DNA of 27,539 nt from an uncultured Prevotella sp. (GTDB taxonomy: Bacteria > Bacteroidota > Bacteroidia > Bacteroidales > Bacteroidaceae): NCBI GenBank assembly GCA_934281565.1, contig CAKQXI010000017.1:1-27539 (forward strand). Reading direction: 5' to 3'. This document shows positions 21,757 to 27,539 of the stretch, in pieces. Numbering within the stretch: the first letter of the stretch is position 1; every line of letters begins with the position of its first letter. The position numbers and the translations under genes were made by a program. The notes under the pieces are model-generated. The model worked only from the letters and a program-made list of their open reading frames with translations, made no database searches and had not been told where the DNA came from.

Positions 21757-23660
21757 TGCCAACGCTGTCAAGTATAAGGACTTCAATAGAAAATAGTAAT
21801 TCGTTAGTTCTTGACGAACATGTTAAAAATGGTATCTTCTGTAAGAACAAACATGGAAGGGTTATGGTTTATGCTGGTGGTTTTTCGGTAGCCTATCCTT
21901 ATGTAAATAAAGGAGAAAAATGGGCATTTCGTTGCTGGCATGCAGATTTGGGGAATATGAGAGGGCATTTTATGAAACTCTCTCAGGCTTTAGCAAAATT
22001 GCAATTACCTTATTTTTGTAACTTTAACTATGTAGATGAAGGTATAATTGTAGAAGGCAAGAAGTATCCGACAACCCGTATGAGGTGGATTGAGGGTAAA
22101 AATTTAAAGGAGTACATTTGTACCTATCGAAATGATAAAGAAAAACTTAAGAACTTGGCAAGTAACTTTGTTAAGATGGTTACAACATTGCATGACCATC
22201 ATATTTCTCATGGTGATCTCCAACATGGCAATATCCTTATTGATGCAAAAGATGATATATATCTAATAGACTACGATTCTGTATATGTTCCTGAACTTGA
22301 TGGAGAGTTTGATATTATTAAAGGATTAAAAGGTTACCAGCATCCCAAACGTTCAGAGAATAAAATGGCAAATGAAAAAGTAGATTATTTTTCAGAATTG
22401 ATAATCTATCTTTCAATCTTAGCCATTTCGGAGAATCCTAGTCTGGTTGAAAAATATCAAATTGAAGATTCTGAGCAATTATTGTTTTCTATTGATGATT
22501 TTAAGGATATAGAACATAGTTTAGTCTATTCTGATTTAATGCAACAGGGGGGAGTCTTTCCTATTTTGCTTAAGATTTTGGTAGATTATTTGAAAGAAGA
22601 TGACATTAATAATCTGACTCCTTTTCATATGTTGTTGGAACAATATATGAAAGTTCCCAAGATATTATCTTTTAAACCTTCTTCTAATGAATTAGTCGTA
22701 AATCAGTCTTATAGACTAACTTGGAATGTAGAGAATGCTTCAAAGGTATATTTGAATGGCGAGTTGCAAACTTCTGGTGTCTGTGAGTATGTTTTCAAAC
22801 CATCTCATATAGGTAAGTATAAGTATGAGTTAAAAGTTGAAAATGGTTTGGAAACTGCTTCAAAGATATTGGAATTACATGTCTCTGCTGATGTGGTAAT
22901 AAATATTAGTTGTGAACCAGACAAATTAAGAAAGGGGAAAGGTGAATTTACAACATTATATTGGGATATCTTGAATGCTAAGTCTGCTCAACTATTCATC
23001 GGTACAAATTCTGAGACAATTCCGTTGAAAGGGCAAAGAAAGGAGTCTCCCCAAATATCAACAACTTATACTATAAAGGCTATAGCTCTTGACGGAACAA
23101 CAAAAGTCGAAAAGTCAGTTACCGTTGGGGTATTTTCTGAAAGTGAGGTCGTGTTTAAATCCGACAAGGCATTTGCATACAAGGATGTTCCTGTAACATT
23201 ATCATGGGATGTTAAGAATGCCATTGAAGTTAAGTTGGATGGAATAAAAGTTCCTTCTGCCGGAAGTAAAGTGGTTACTACGGATATTGAAAAAAAGTTC
23301 TGGTTAGAAGTGACTGACAATTTTGTAACAAAACGAGTGCCTATTACGGTTAAGACGATTCCACTTCCTATGGTCAAAACGGTATTACTTCCAATGCCGA
23401 AAATGGAGGAGAAGATTGTTTTTCAACAACGAATTCCTTCACCAAAAGTGCAGGTAATTACAAATATGCAAGGATTGAATGTAAAGTTACGAGATCTTGA
23501 TGTTGATTTAAAGCCAAGCAAATTCAATTTAAGGAAGTTGAAACCTTTACATCCATTATCTATTAAGGTGGGGAGCAGTTTGCGCACTCGATTGAAAACT
23601 GCAATAAATATTATAACAAACAATATAGAGTATCTAAAATTTGAAAGTGATGGAAAATAA
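21756..23660 (+). CDS. Protein kinase with C-terminal Ig-like repeats
   Basis: A 634-residue protein. The N-terminal kinase domain (about residues 25-275) is a clear paralogue of the preceding one: YAGGFSVAYPY, WAFRCWHAD, HGDLQHGNIL with His152 at the identical residue number, and LIDYDS. After about residue 300 come three beta-rich repeats of about 80-90 residues. Each has an L-x-W-D/N-x-x-N-A core (LTWNVENASKVYLNG, LYWDILNAKSAQLFIG, LSWDVKNAIEVKLDG), typical of bacterial Ig-like folds. A proline-rich linker and basic tail follow. No signal peptide exists, so the Ig-like part is probably cytoplasmic and binds a partner, perhaps the DUF4407 protein. Confidence 0.85.
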   Translation: MPTLSSIRTSIENSNSLVLDEHVKNGIFCKNKHGRVMVYAGGFSVAYPYVNKGEKWAFRCWHADLGNMRGHFMKLSQALAKLQLPYFCNFNYVDEGIIVEGKKYPTTRMRWIEGKNLKEYICTYRNDKEKLKNLASNFVKMVTTLHDHHISHGDLQHGNILIDAKDDIYLIDYDSVYVPELDGEFDIIKGLKGYQHPKRSENKMANEKVDYFSELIIYLSILAISENPSLVEKYQIEDSEQLLFSIDDFKDIEHSLVYSDLMQQGGVFPILLKILVDYLKEDDINNLTPFHMLLEQYMKVPKILSFKPSSNELVVNQSYRLTWNVENASKVYLNGELQTSGVCEYVFKPSHIGKYKYELKVENGLETASKILELHVSADVVINISCEPDKLRKGKGEFTTLYWDILNAKSAQLFIGTNSETIPLKGQRKESPQISTTYTIKAIALDGTTKVEKSVTVGVFSESEVVFKSDKAFAYKDVPVTLSWDVKNAIEVKLDGIKVPSAGSKVVTTDIEKKFWLEVTDNFVTKRVPITVKTIPLPMVKTVLLPMPKMEEKIVFQQRIPSPKVQVITNMQGLNVKLRDLDVDLKPSKFNLRKLKPLHPLSIKVGSSLRTRLKTAINIITNNIEYLKFESDGK

Positions 23661-24879
23661 AAATGATGATTTAGAGTATGTAGAGTGGGGAGGAGCATTA
23701 AATGAATTCCTTTGGCTTTGTTGTGGAGTAAATCGTAAGGTAGTCAGACAATGTCCTACGGATTATGCTAAGTATGCAGGTATGGGTGGTACTATTTTGT
23801 TTACGGCATTAATGGCTTGTTTGTCTGGGGGATATGCCTTATTTACTGTTTTCGATGACAAATTGACTGCTGTTGCTTTTGGTATATTTTGGGGTGCACT
23901 TATATTTAACTTAGACCGCTTTATAGTCAATACTATGTATTCCGATGGTAAGGTAACAATCAGTAAGCAAGAATTCAAGTCTGGTTTACCAAGAATTATT
24001 ATGGCGATATTTTTAGGTATAGTTATATCAACACCTCTTGAAATGAAGATATTTGAGGATCGTATAAATTCTCAGTTGGTCAAAGATAATATAGAAAGAA
24101 CAAATGCGACTCGTCATGAAGTGACCAAAGGAAATACTTCTTTGATCCAGCGTCGTGATAATTTGGAGCAAGAGCAAAAGTCCATAGATAAAAGACTTGC
24201 TGCTGCAAATGAGGAATTGATGCGTGAGGGGGAAGGAACTGCTTTAAGTGGAAAGGCTGGCCATGGTTCGATTTGGAAAGATAAGCAACGTAATTTATCT
24301 GCAATTCAAAATGAGAAAAATGCTTGGGAGGCAGCTCATGCTGAAGAATTGAAAGAAATTAAAGAACAAATTGCAATTAATAATAATAAAGCTAATCGAG
24401 ATATCGAAAAAGGCAATGAAGAAAATGGTTTTTGTGTACGTTATGAAGCTTTCTCGCATATAAAGGCAGAGTCTACAGAACTTTCAATTGTGTCTTTTGT
24501 GATAATGATGTTATTTATCATTATAGAAACAGCGCCAACATTCTTTAAAATGATGATTGCTTCTGGTCCTTATGATGATATGCTAAGAGCAGAAATGTAT
24601 CGAGTTAGAGTTTTGGCGGACAAGCAGATTTCTGATATAAATGATGAAATCAATACAGAAGTTCAAATATCCACAGAACGAAATCAACAGAAATTAGAGA
24701 CTGAATTAAACGCAAATAAAGAATTGATGAATAAAGTTGCTTTAGCACAGTCTGAAATTTTATGTAAAGCTTTGGAAAAATGGAAAAAACAAGAATTGGA
24801 AAAGGTTGAAGCTAATCCTTCTGCCTATATTCAGTCAAATGTTCCAAATAATGAAGAAAGTGTAACAGCTGAAATATAA
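23650..24879 (+). CDS. DUF4407 domain membrane protein
   Basis: A 409-residue inner-membrane protein. I start at ATG 23650 (11-base overlap with the kinase) rather than the in-frame TTG at 23641. Membrane segments are GTILFTALMACLSGGYALF, VAFGIFWGALIFNLDRFIV, IIMAIFLGIVISTPLEM and, after a long charged region, VSFVIMMLFIIIETAPTFF. The charged middle (IERTNATRHEVTKG... to EENGFCVRYEAF) and the C-terminal tail (about 330-400, rich in E, K, Q) are predicted coiled coils. This matches DUF4407, of unknown function. As the only membrane protein of the operon it probably anchors or senses for the kinase/phosphatase set. Confidence 0.88.
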   Translation: MENKNDDLEYVEWGGALNEFLWLCCGVNRKVVRQCPTDYAKYAGMGGTILFTALMACLSGGYALFTVFDDKLTAVAFGIFWGALIFNLDRFIVNTMYSDGKVTISKQEFKSGLPRIIMAIFLGIVISTPLEMKIFEDRINSQLVKDNIERTNATRHEVTKGNTSLIQRRDNLEQEQKSIDKRLAAANEELMREGEGTALSGKAGHGSIWKDKQRNLSAIQNEKNAWEAAHAEELKEIKEQIAINNNKANRDIEKGNEENGFCVRYEAFSHIKAESTELSIVSFVIMMLFIIIETAPTFFKMMIASGPYDDMLRAEMYRVRVLADKQISDINDEINTEVQISTERNQQKLETELNANKELMNKVALAQSEILCKALEKWKKQELEKVEANPSAYIQSNVPNNEESVTAEI

Positions 24880-25089
24880 ATTTATAACGAAAATGATAGA
24901 ATCAAACTTCTTTTTAATTAGAGTTTTTGGTGAATTGTTTACAAGCATTTAAGGTTCAACATGCTTTGTATTTAGATATGGGGCAAGGTTGGAATTATGC
25001 GTAGTATAGGAATACTAAAGGAAAAGTAATGTTTTATCAATGTTTGAGATATTTGTCTTGAATGTATAAATTAATGGGAGGTTATTGTT
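24880..25089 (+). other. Intergenic gap after the kinase operon
   Basis: About 210 AT-rich bases with no supported gene. A 19-codon ORF (24894-24953, MIESNFFLIRVFGELFTSI) and a later short frame ending QHALYLDMGQGWNYA-stop could be decayed coding remnants, but neither is convincing. TTGTTTACA occurs at 24935 without its partner block. No terminator hairpin is clear. Confidence 0.4.
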
Positions 25090-25272
25090 ATGACAAAGTT
25101 TAAAATTCCAGGACTGAGCTTCTCTTTAAATCGGGCTCTTGGTATAGCTCAAGCAAAACAAAAGTTTGCTCGTGAAACAGGTATTCCAACTTCTAAGGCT
25201 GGATTGGAAAGAAAAGTAGGAAAGATGGTATTGGATGCTATCTTCGGAAAGTGTGCCGGAAGGAAAAGGTGA
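25090..25272 (+). CDS. Small basic protein of unknown function
   Basis: A 60-residue, strongly basic protein: FKIPGLSFSLNRALGIAQAK then QKFARETGIPTSKAGLERKVGK and a basic end CAGRKR. The N-terminal IPGLSFSLNRALG is conserved-looking and the repeated A-x-G pattern with basic residues suggests a nucleic-acid or membrane-surface binder. I recall similar short proteins in Bacteroidales but cannot name a function. A purine-rich GGGAGG precedes the start by about 10 bases, stronger than at most genes here. Confidence 0.6.
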   Translation: MTKFKIPGLSFSLNRALGIAQAKQKFARETGIPTSKAGLERKVGKMVLDAIFGKCAGRKR

Positions 25273-25294
25273 ATCTTAAAAATAGGAGTATAAG

Positions 25295-25325
25295 CTGTTT
25301 ACCTTTTTATAATAATAGGTATATA
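25295..25325 (+). promoter_or_regulatory. Two-block promoter motif before the YbjN-like gene
   Basis: CTGTTTACCTT (25295-25305), 12 bases, GGTATATA (25318-25325). The spacing is identical to the other four copies. It ends 25 bases before the ATG at 25351. Transcription would start near 25332, which leaves the earlier ATG at 25329 outside the mRNA and so supports the 25351 start. Confidence 0.65.
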
Positions 25326-25350
25326 TCTATGAACAAAAAATATAAAACCT

Positions 25351-26004
25351 ATGATGATAATGTATTCTGTTTTTAGTGACCTGTTGCTTCCTGTAATAGT
25401 TATAGGTGCGATTGTCTTCATTTGTAAACATACATATGGGAAGAAAAATAAATCAGAAGTGGAACAAGATGAGGCTTCTGAGCCTGAAGAAAAGGATACA
25501 GTCCCAAAAACGGTTCCTACTGTTAGTGTAAATGTTGAAACAAAAAATAAAATGCTTATGAATGATTTTTCTAATTTAGAGACGAAAGATTTATGCCTTG
25601 AGATTTTGAAACGAGTGAATTGCCAAGTTATATTTGACGATGATGACCCTGATAGACTTTTGTTTACTTTTCAAGGAGAACATTTTGTCATACATGCCAC
25701 TAATGGCTATAGGATGATCGTGATTTGGGATATGTTTTGGCATAGTGTAGATGTTGAAAATATAGAAGAGGTATCTTTGTTGAGAAAAGCGATTAATAAT
25801 GTTAACCTAAATGGTCCACGGACTTTAGTATATACTATTACGGAAGATAAGAAAATATGGGTTCATACTAAATTTGATACAATTCTGGATCCGGGAATTA
25901 CCGATGTGCAAAATTATCTGCCGTGTATCCTTGGTCTTTTCTTTGATGCTAAAAGAAGCCTGATGTCTGAAATAGACCGTTTGAGAAATGAAGAAAAGAA
26001 ATGA
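25351..26004 (+). CDS. Membrane-anchored protein with a YbjN-like domain
   Basis: A 217-residue protein. An N-terminal membrane anchor (DLLLPVIVIGAIVFICKHTY, about residues 9-28) is followed by an acidic linker (SEVEQDEASEPEEKD) and a cytoplasmic alpha/beta domain (about 70-205: LCLEILKRVNCQVIFDDDD, LLFTFQGEHFVIHATNGYRMIVIWD, SLLRKAINNVNL, KKIWVHTKF). Size and pattern recall YbjN-type domains, but I am not certain. The stop overlaps the DUF1810 start as ATGA, so DUF1810 and the HU-like gene share its transcript and hence its two-block promoter. Confidence 0.6.
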   Translation: MMIMYSVFSDLLLPVIVIGAIVFICKHTYGKKNKSEVEQDEASEPEEKDTVPKTVPTVSVNVETKNKMLMNDFSNLETKDLCLEILKRVNCQVIFDDDDPDRLLFTFQGEHFVIHATNGYRMIVIWDMFWHSVDVENIEEVSLLRKAINNVNLNGPRTLVYTITEDKKIWVHTKFDTILDPGITDVQNYLPCILGLFFDAKRSLMSEIDRLRNEEKK

Positions 26005-26477
26005 CTATGATAGAAGACAAATTTGACCTTCATCGTTTCATAGAAGCGCAAGAGGCATACGGCATATATAATCAAGCTGTGAGAGAATTAGAGCAAGGTT
26101 GTAAGTGCAGCCATTGGATATGGTTTGTGTTTCCTCAGATGAAAGGGTTGGGATATAGCTATAATTCTAATTACTATGGCATTTCCTGTCGTGAAGAGGC
26201 GGAAGAATATCTGAAAGATGAAGTCTTGAACGAAAGGTTGAGAAAGGTTTGCCAACTTCTCTTGAATCAAGTGGAGCAGGGAAAGACGGCAAGAGAAGTA
26301 CTCGGTGGTATTGATGCTCGCAAGGCTTGCTCTTGCTTGACTCTCTTTGATGCTGTTTCCCCAAATGACATTTTCGGTGAATGTCTGGAGAAGTGTTATA
26401 ATGGAAAACATGATGGGAGAACCTTAAAAATGTTGAATATATCAAGAAATATAGATAAAGACAATGCCAAGAGCTAA
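26001..26477 (+). CDS. DUF1810 family protein
   Basis: A 158-residue soluble protein. The DUF1810 pattern is complete: DLHRFIEAQEAYGIYNQAVRELEQG, then KCSHWIWFVFPQMKGLGYS, YYGISCREEAEEYLKDEVLNERLRKVCQLLL, SCLTLFDAV and DIFGECLEKCYNGKHDGRTLKML. The family is about 140-150 residues long and has no firm biochemical role. The ATGA overlap with the preceding gene supports the start at 26001; MIEDKF two codons in is an alternative. Its end overlaps the HU-like gene by 14 bases. Confidence 0.88.
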   Translation: MTMIEDKFDLHRFIEAQEAYGIYNQAVRELEQGCKCSHWIWFVFPQMKGLGYSYNSNYYGISCREEAEEYLKDEVLNERLRKVCQLLLNQVEQGKTAREVLGGIDARKACSCLTLFDAVSPNDIFGECLEKCYNGKHDGRTLKMLNISRNIDKDNAKS

Positions 26478-27126
26478 AGGATCGATAGGGTATATAGAAC
26501 ACCAATCTCCGAGGAAAGACGAGACTGGCAAGTATTTAATTCATCCTCAGTTTGTAGTCAAGGGTGTGTATGACTTCAAGGATATGAGAGATGGTATGAG
26601 GAGGCATCATCAGATGGCTCCTTCACAATTTGTTGCTGCGATAGATGCCATCAAGGACGAAATGCTTTGGGCATTGGCGGATGGGATGGAGGTGAAAGTA
26701 GGCGATATGTTTGTGGTTCGCCCGAAGTTAGAAGTTCGTCGTCATACGGATGGGCAAGGAAAAGAGTGGCAAAACGCTTATCATGTGGGTGACCACATTC
26801 CTGCTAATGAAGTGCAATTTGCAGGACTGGAAGTCCGTGCAACAAAAAAACTTGTCAAGGAATTCTTGTCAGAGTATCATGAGGGCTTTTCACGTGTGAA
26901 CTGGAAAATCAAAATGCCAGCAAAGGAAGCATCGCAGGAATTGGTCGACATCACCAACTATTGCAAGGAACATGGCTTTATCACGGTAAAAGATTTCTGC
27001 CAGATGCACGGTGTTTGCAAATATCATGCTCGCAAAGTTCTTGAGGGCTATTGTGAGGGTGAGTTCCCGAAGATGACACGTGAGCGAGTGGGAAAGGCAT
27101 ACGTTTATCGTTGGATAGGAATTTAG
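26464..27126 (+). CDS. HU-like DNA-binding protein (Bacteroidetes long form)
   Basis: A 220-residue protein. The N-terminal 120 residues have the HU/IHF-related fold of the Bacteroidetes family: GSIGYIEHQSPRKDETGKYLIHPQFV, a helical part VAAIDAIKDEMLWALADGMEVKVGDMFVVRP, and a variable beta arm. It is longer than canonical HU (about 90 residues). The C-terminal 80 residues (EASQELVDITNYCKEHGFITVKDFCQMHGVCKYHARKVLEGY) look like an added winged-helix or HTH domain. A nucleoid or regulatory role is expected. It ends the transcript starting at 25351. Confidence 0.8.
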   Translation: MPRAKGSIGYIEHQSPRKDETGKYLIHPQFVVKGVYDFKDMRDGMRRHHQMAPSQFVAAIDAIKDEMLWALADGMEVKVGDMFVVRPKLEVRRHTDGQGKEWQNAYHVGDHIPANEVQFAGLEVRATKKLVKEFLSEYHEGFSRVNWKIKMPAKEASQELVDITNYCKEHGFITVKDFCQMHGVCKYHARKVLEGYCEGEFPKMTRERVGKAYVYRWIGI

Positions 27127-27135
27127 TATCTAAAA

Positions 27136-27205
27136 GTCATCAATTCCTTCACTTTTTTGAAATTTTGCCTGATAATCAGATAGTTGAAGTGAAGGAAATG
27201 ATGAC
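27136..27205. repeat. Inverted repeat downstream of the HU-like gene
   Basis: GTCATCAATTCCTTCAC (27136-27152) and GTGAAGGAAATGATGAC (27189-27205) are complementary at 16 of 17 positions with a 36-base loop. It lies just beyond the HU-like stop codon and may end the transcript, though no T-run follows. Confidence 0.6.
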
Positions 27206-27366
27206 AGTACGGTAATTCGAAGATGTTGCAGGCACTCCATAATAACATTGTCTTTTGTTAATTTCAACTGCTGGGTAGTGATAGAATGACTATTGTAGAG
27301 GGATAAGAGATAGTGAATGGAGGGAGAAATAAATATTTTACGGCATCGTTTGTCGATAGTCTTCTA

Positions 27367-27420
27367 TATGTTTCACTAAGCTGGAATTTATATTTCACGA
27401 TAGTCAAACTTATGTTTCAC
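27367..27420. repeat. Three iteron-like TATGTTTCAC repeats at a 22-base period
   Basis: TATGTTTCAC at 27367, TATATTTCAC at 27389 and TATGTTTCAC at 27411 are exactly 22 bases apart, about two helical turns, and the third is followed by a short palindrome (TTTCAC-TACC-GTGAAA). Such in-phase sites usually bind a protein array on one face of DNA. They lie in the gap between the HU-like gene and a minus-strand gene end. Confidence 0.55.
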
Positions 27421-27478
27421 TACCGTGAAATGATATGCGAAAATATACTTTCATCCCTAAGAAGCCAGGGCAGACGCA

Positions 27479-27539
27479 TTAAATTGCGCTGCCCTCCAAA
27501 AGTTTTGACAAGTACTCTTCATCCCAGCCTGCCTTCAGT
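27479..27539 (-). CDS. C-terminal end of a minus-strand gene (partial)
   Basis: Read on the minus strand from the window edge, one frame is open for 19 codons (LKAGWDEEYLSKLLEGSAI) and stops with TAA at 27479-27481. The composition looks protein-like. The stop lies in a hairpin, AGGGCAG-A-CGCA with TGCG-CTGCCCT (27467-27495). The fragment is too short to identify. Confidence 0.35.
   Translation of the reverse strand, partial: LKAGWDEEYLSKLLEGSAI

Noticed and set aside
24935..24943. TTGTTTACA resembling the first block of the two-block motif
   Set aside because: No GGTATATA-like block lies 23 bases downstream, so it was not counted as a sixth copy.
24894..24953. A 19-codon ORF (MIESNFFLIRVFGELFTSI) and a nearby frame ending YLDMGQGWNYA, the latter faintly like the YLDFGQGF motif of the DUF3990 protein
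   Set aside because: Too short, no start context, and the resemblance covers only a few residues; chance cannot be excluded.
25329..25376. A 15-codon ORF that overlaps the start of the YbjN-like gene
   Set aside because: The inferred transcription start near 25332 lies inside its ATG, so it would not be on the mRNA; the product has no recognisable character.

Overview
The window looks like a chromosome segment from a gut or oral Bacteroidales bacterium, most likely Prevotellaceae (Prevotella/Segatella type). The basis is Bacteroidales-typical families (EFR1 ferredoxin-flavodoxin, DUF4491, DUF1573, the long HU-like DNA-binding protein), promoters of the Bacteroidetes TTTG...TAnnTTTG form, and a lack of strong Shine-Dalgarno sites. 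No rRNA, tRNA, CRISPR array or transposase gene is visible.

Region 1 (1-7.2 kb) is housekeeping. On the minus strand are UvrA, a DUF1573 lipoprotein-like secreted protein, the EFR1 protein, RlmH and DUF4491. A phospho-sugar mutase follows on the plus strand. Region 2 (7.3-8.2 kb) is a small plus-strand DUF3791 / DUF3990 / DUF3791 module that resembles a toxin-antitoxin cassette.

Region 3 (8.3-14.8 kb, minus strand) is an unusual operon: a secreted TPR protein, a secreted TPR-CHAT (caspase-like) protein, a secreted C14-caspase protein broken by one in-frame amber codon, an ECF-like sigma factor, and a membrane anti-sigma-like protein. A separate small gene beyond the operon terminator encodes a mini version of the anti-sigma N-terminal domain. 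Region 4 (14.8-17.3 kb) holds a plus-strand secreted TPR protein with a retropepsin-like aspartyl protease domain. Region 5 (17.3-24.9 kb) is an AT-rich eight-gene plus-strand operon: hypothetical, J-domain-like, zinc-ribbon, von Willebrand A (vWA), PP2C-like phosphatase, two tandem protein kinases (the second with Ig-like repeats), and a DUF4407 membrane protein. It resembles the vWA/PP2C/kinase triads known from Ter-type stress systems. Region 6 (25-27.5 kb) has a small basic protein, a membrane-anchored YbjN-like protein, DUF1810, an HU-like protein and the tail of a minus-strand gene.

Regions 3 to 6 may form one regulatory unit. I find a two-block motif, (T/C/A)TGTTTAC-N-TT, exactly 12 nt, then GGTATATA-like, five times with identical spacing. 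The copies lie before the mini anti-sigma gene (minus strand), twice before the TPR-aspartyl protease gene, before the vWA/kinase operon and before the YbjN-like gene. Three of the five lie 21-31 nt from a start codon. I infer that they are promoters of the local ECF sigma factor. A second repeated signal is a structured element with a conserved GAUA...GUGGAA...GUC core inside variable but base-paired outer stems. It occurs four times, and only around the TPR-aspartyl protease gene and in the leader of the kinase operon. A surface-protease / sigma / kinase-phosphatase response system of this design is the main candidate for an undescribed system here; its function is inferred, not shown.
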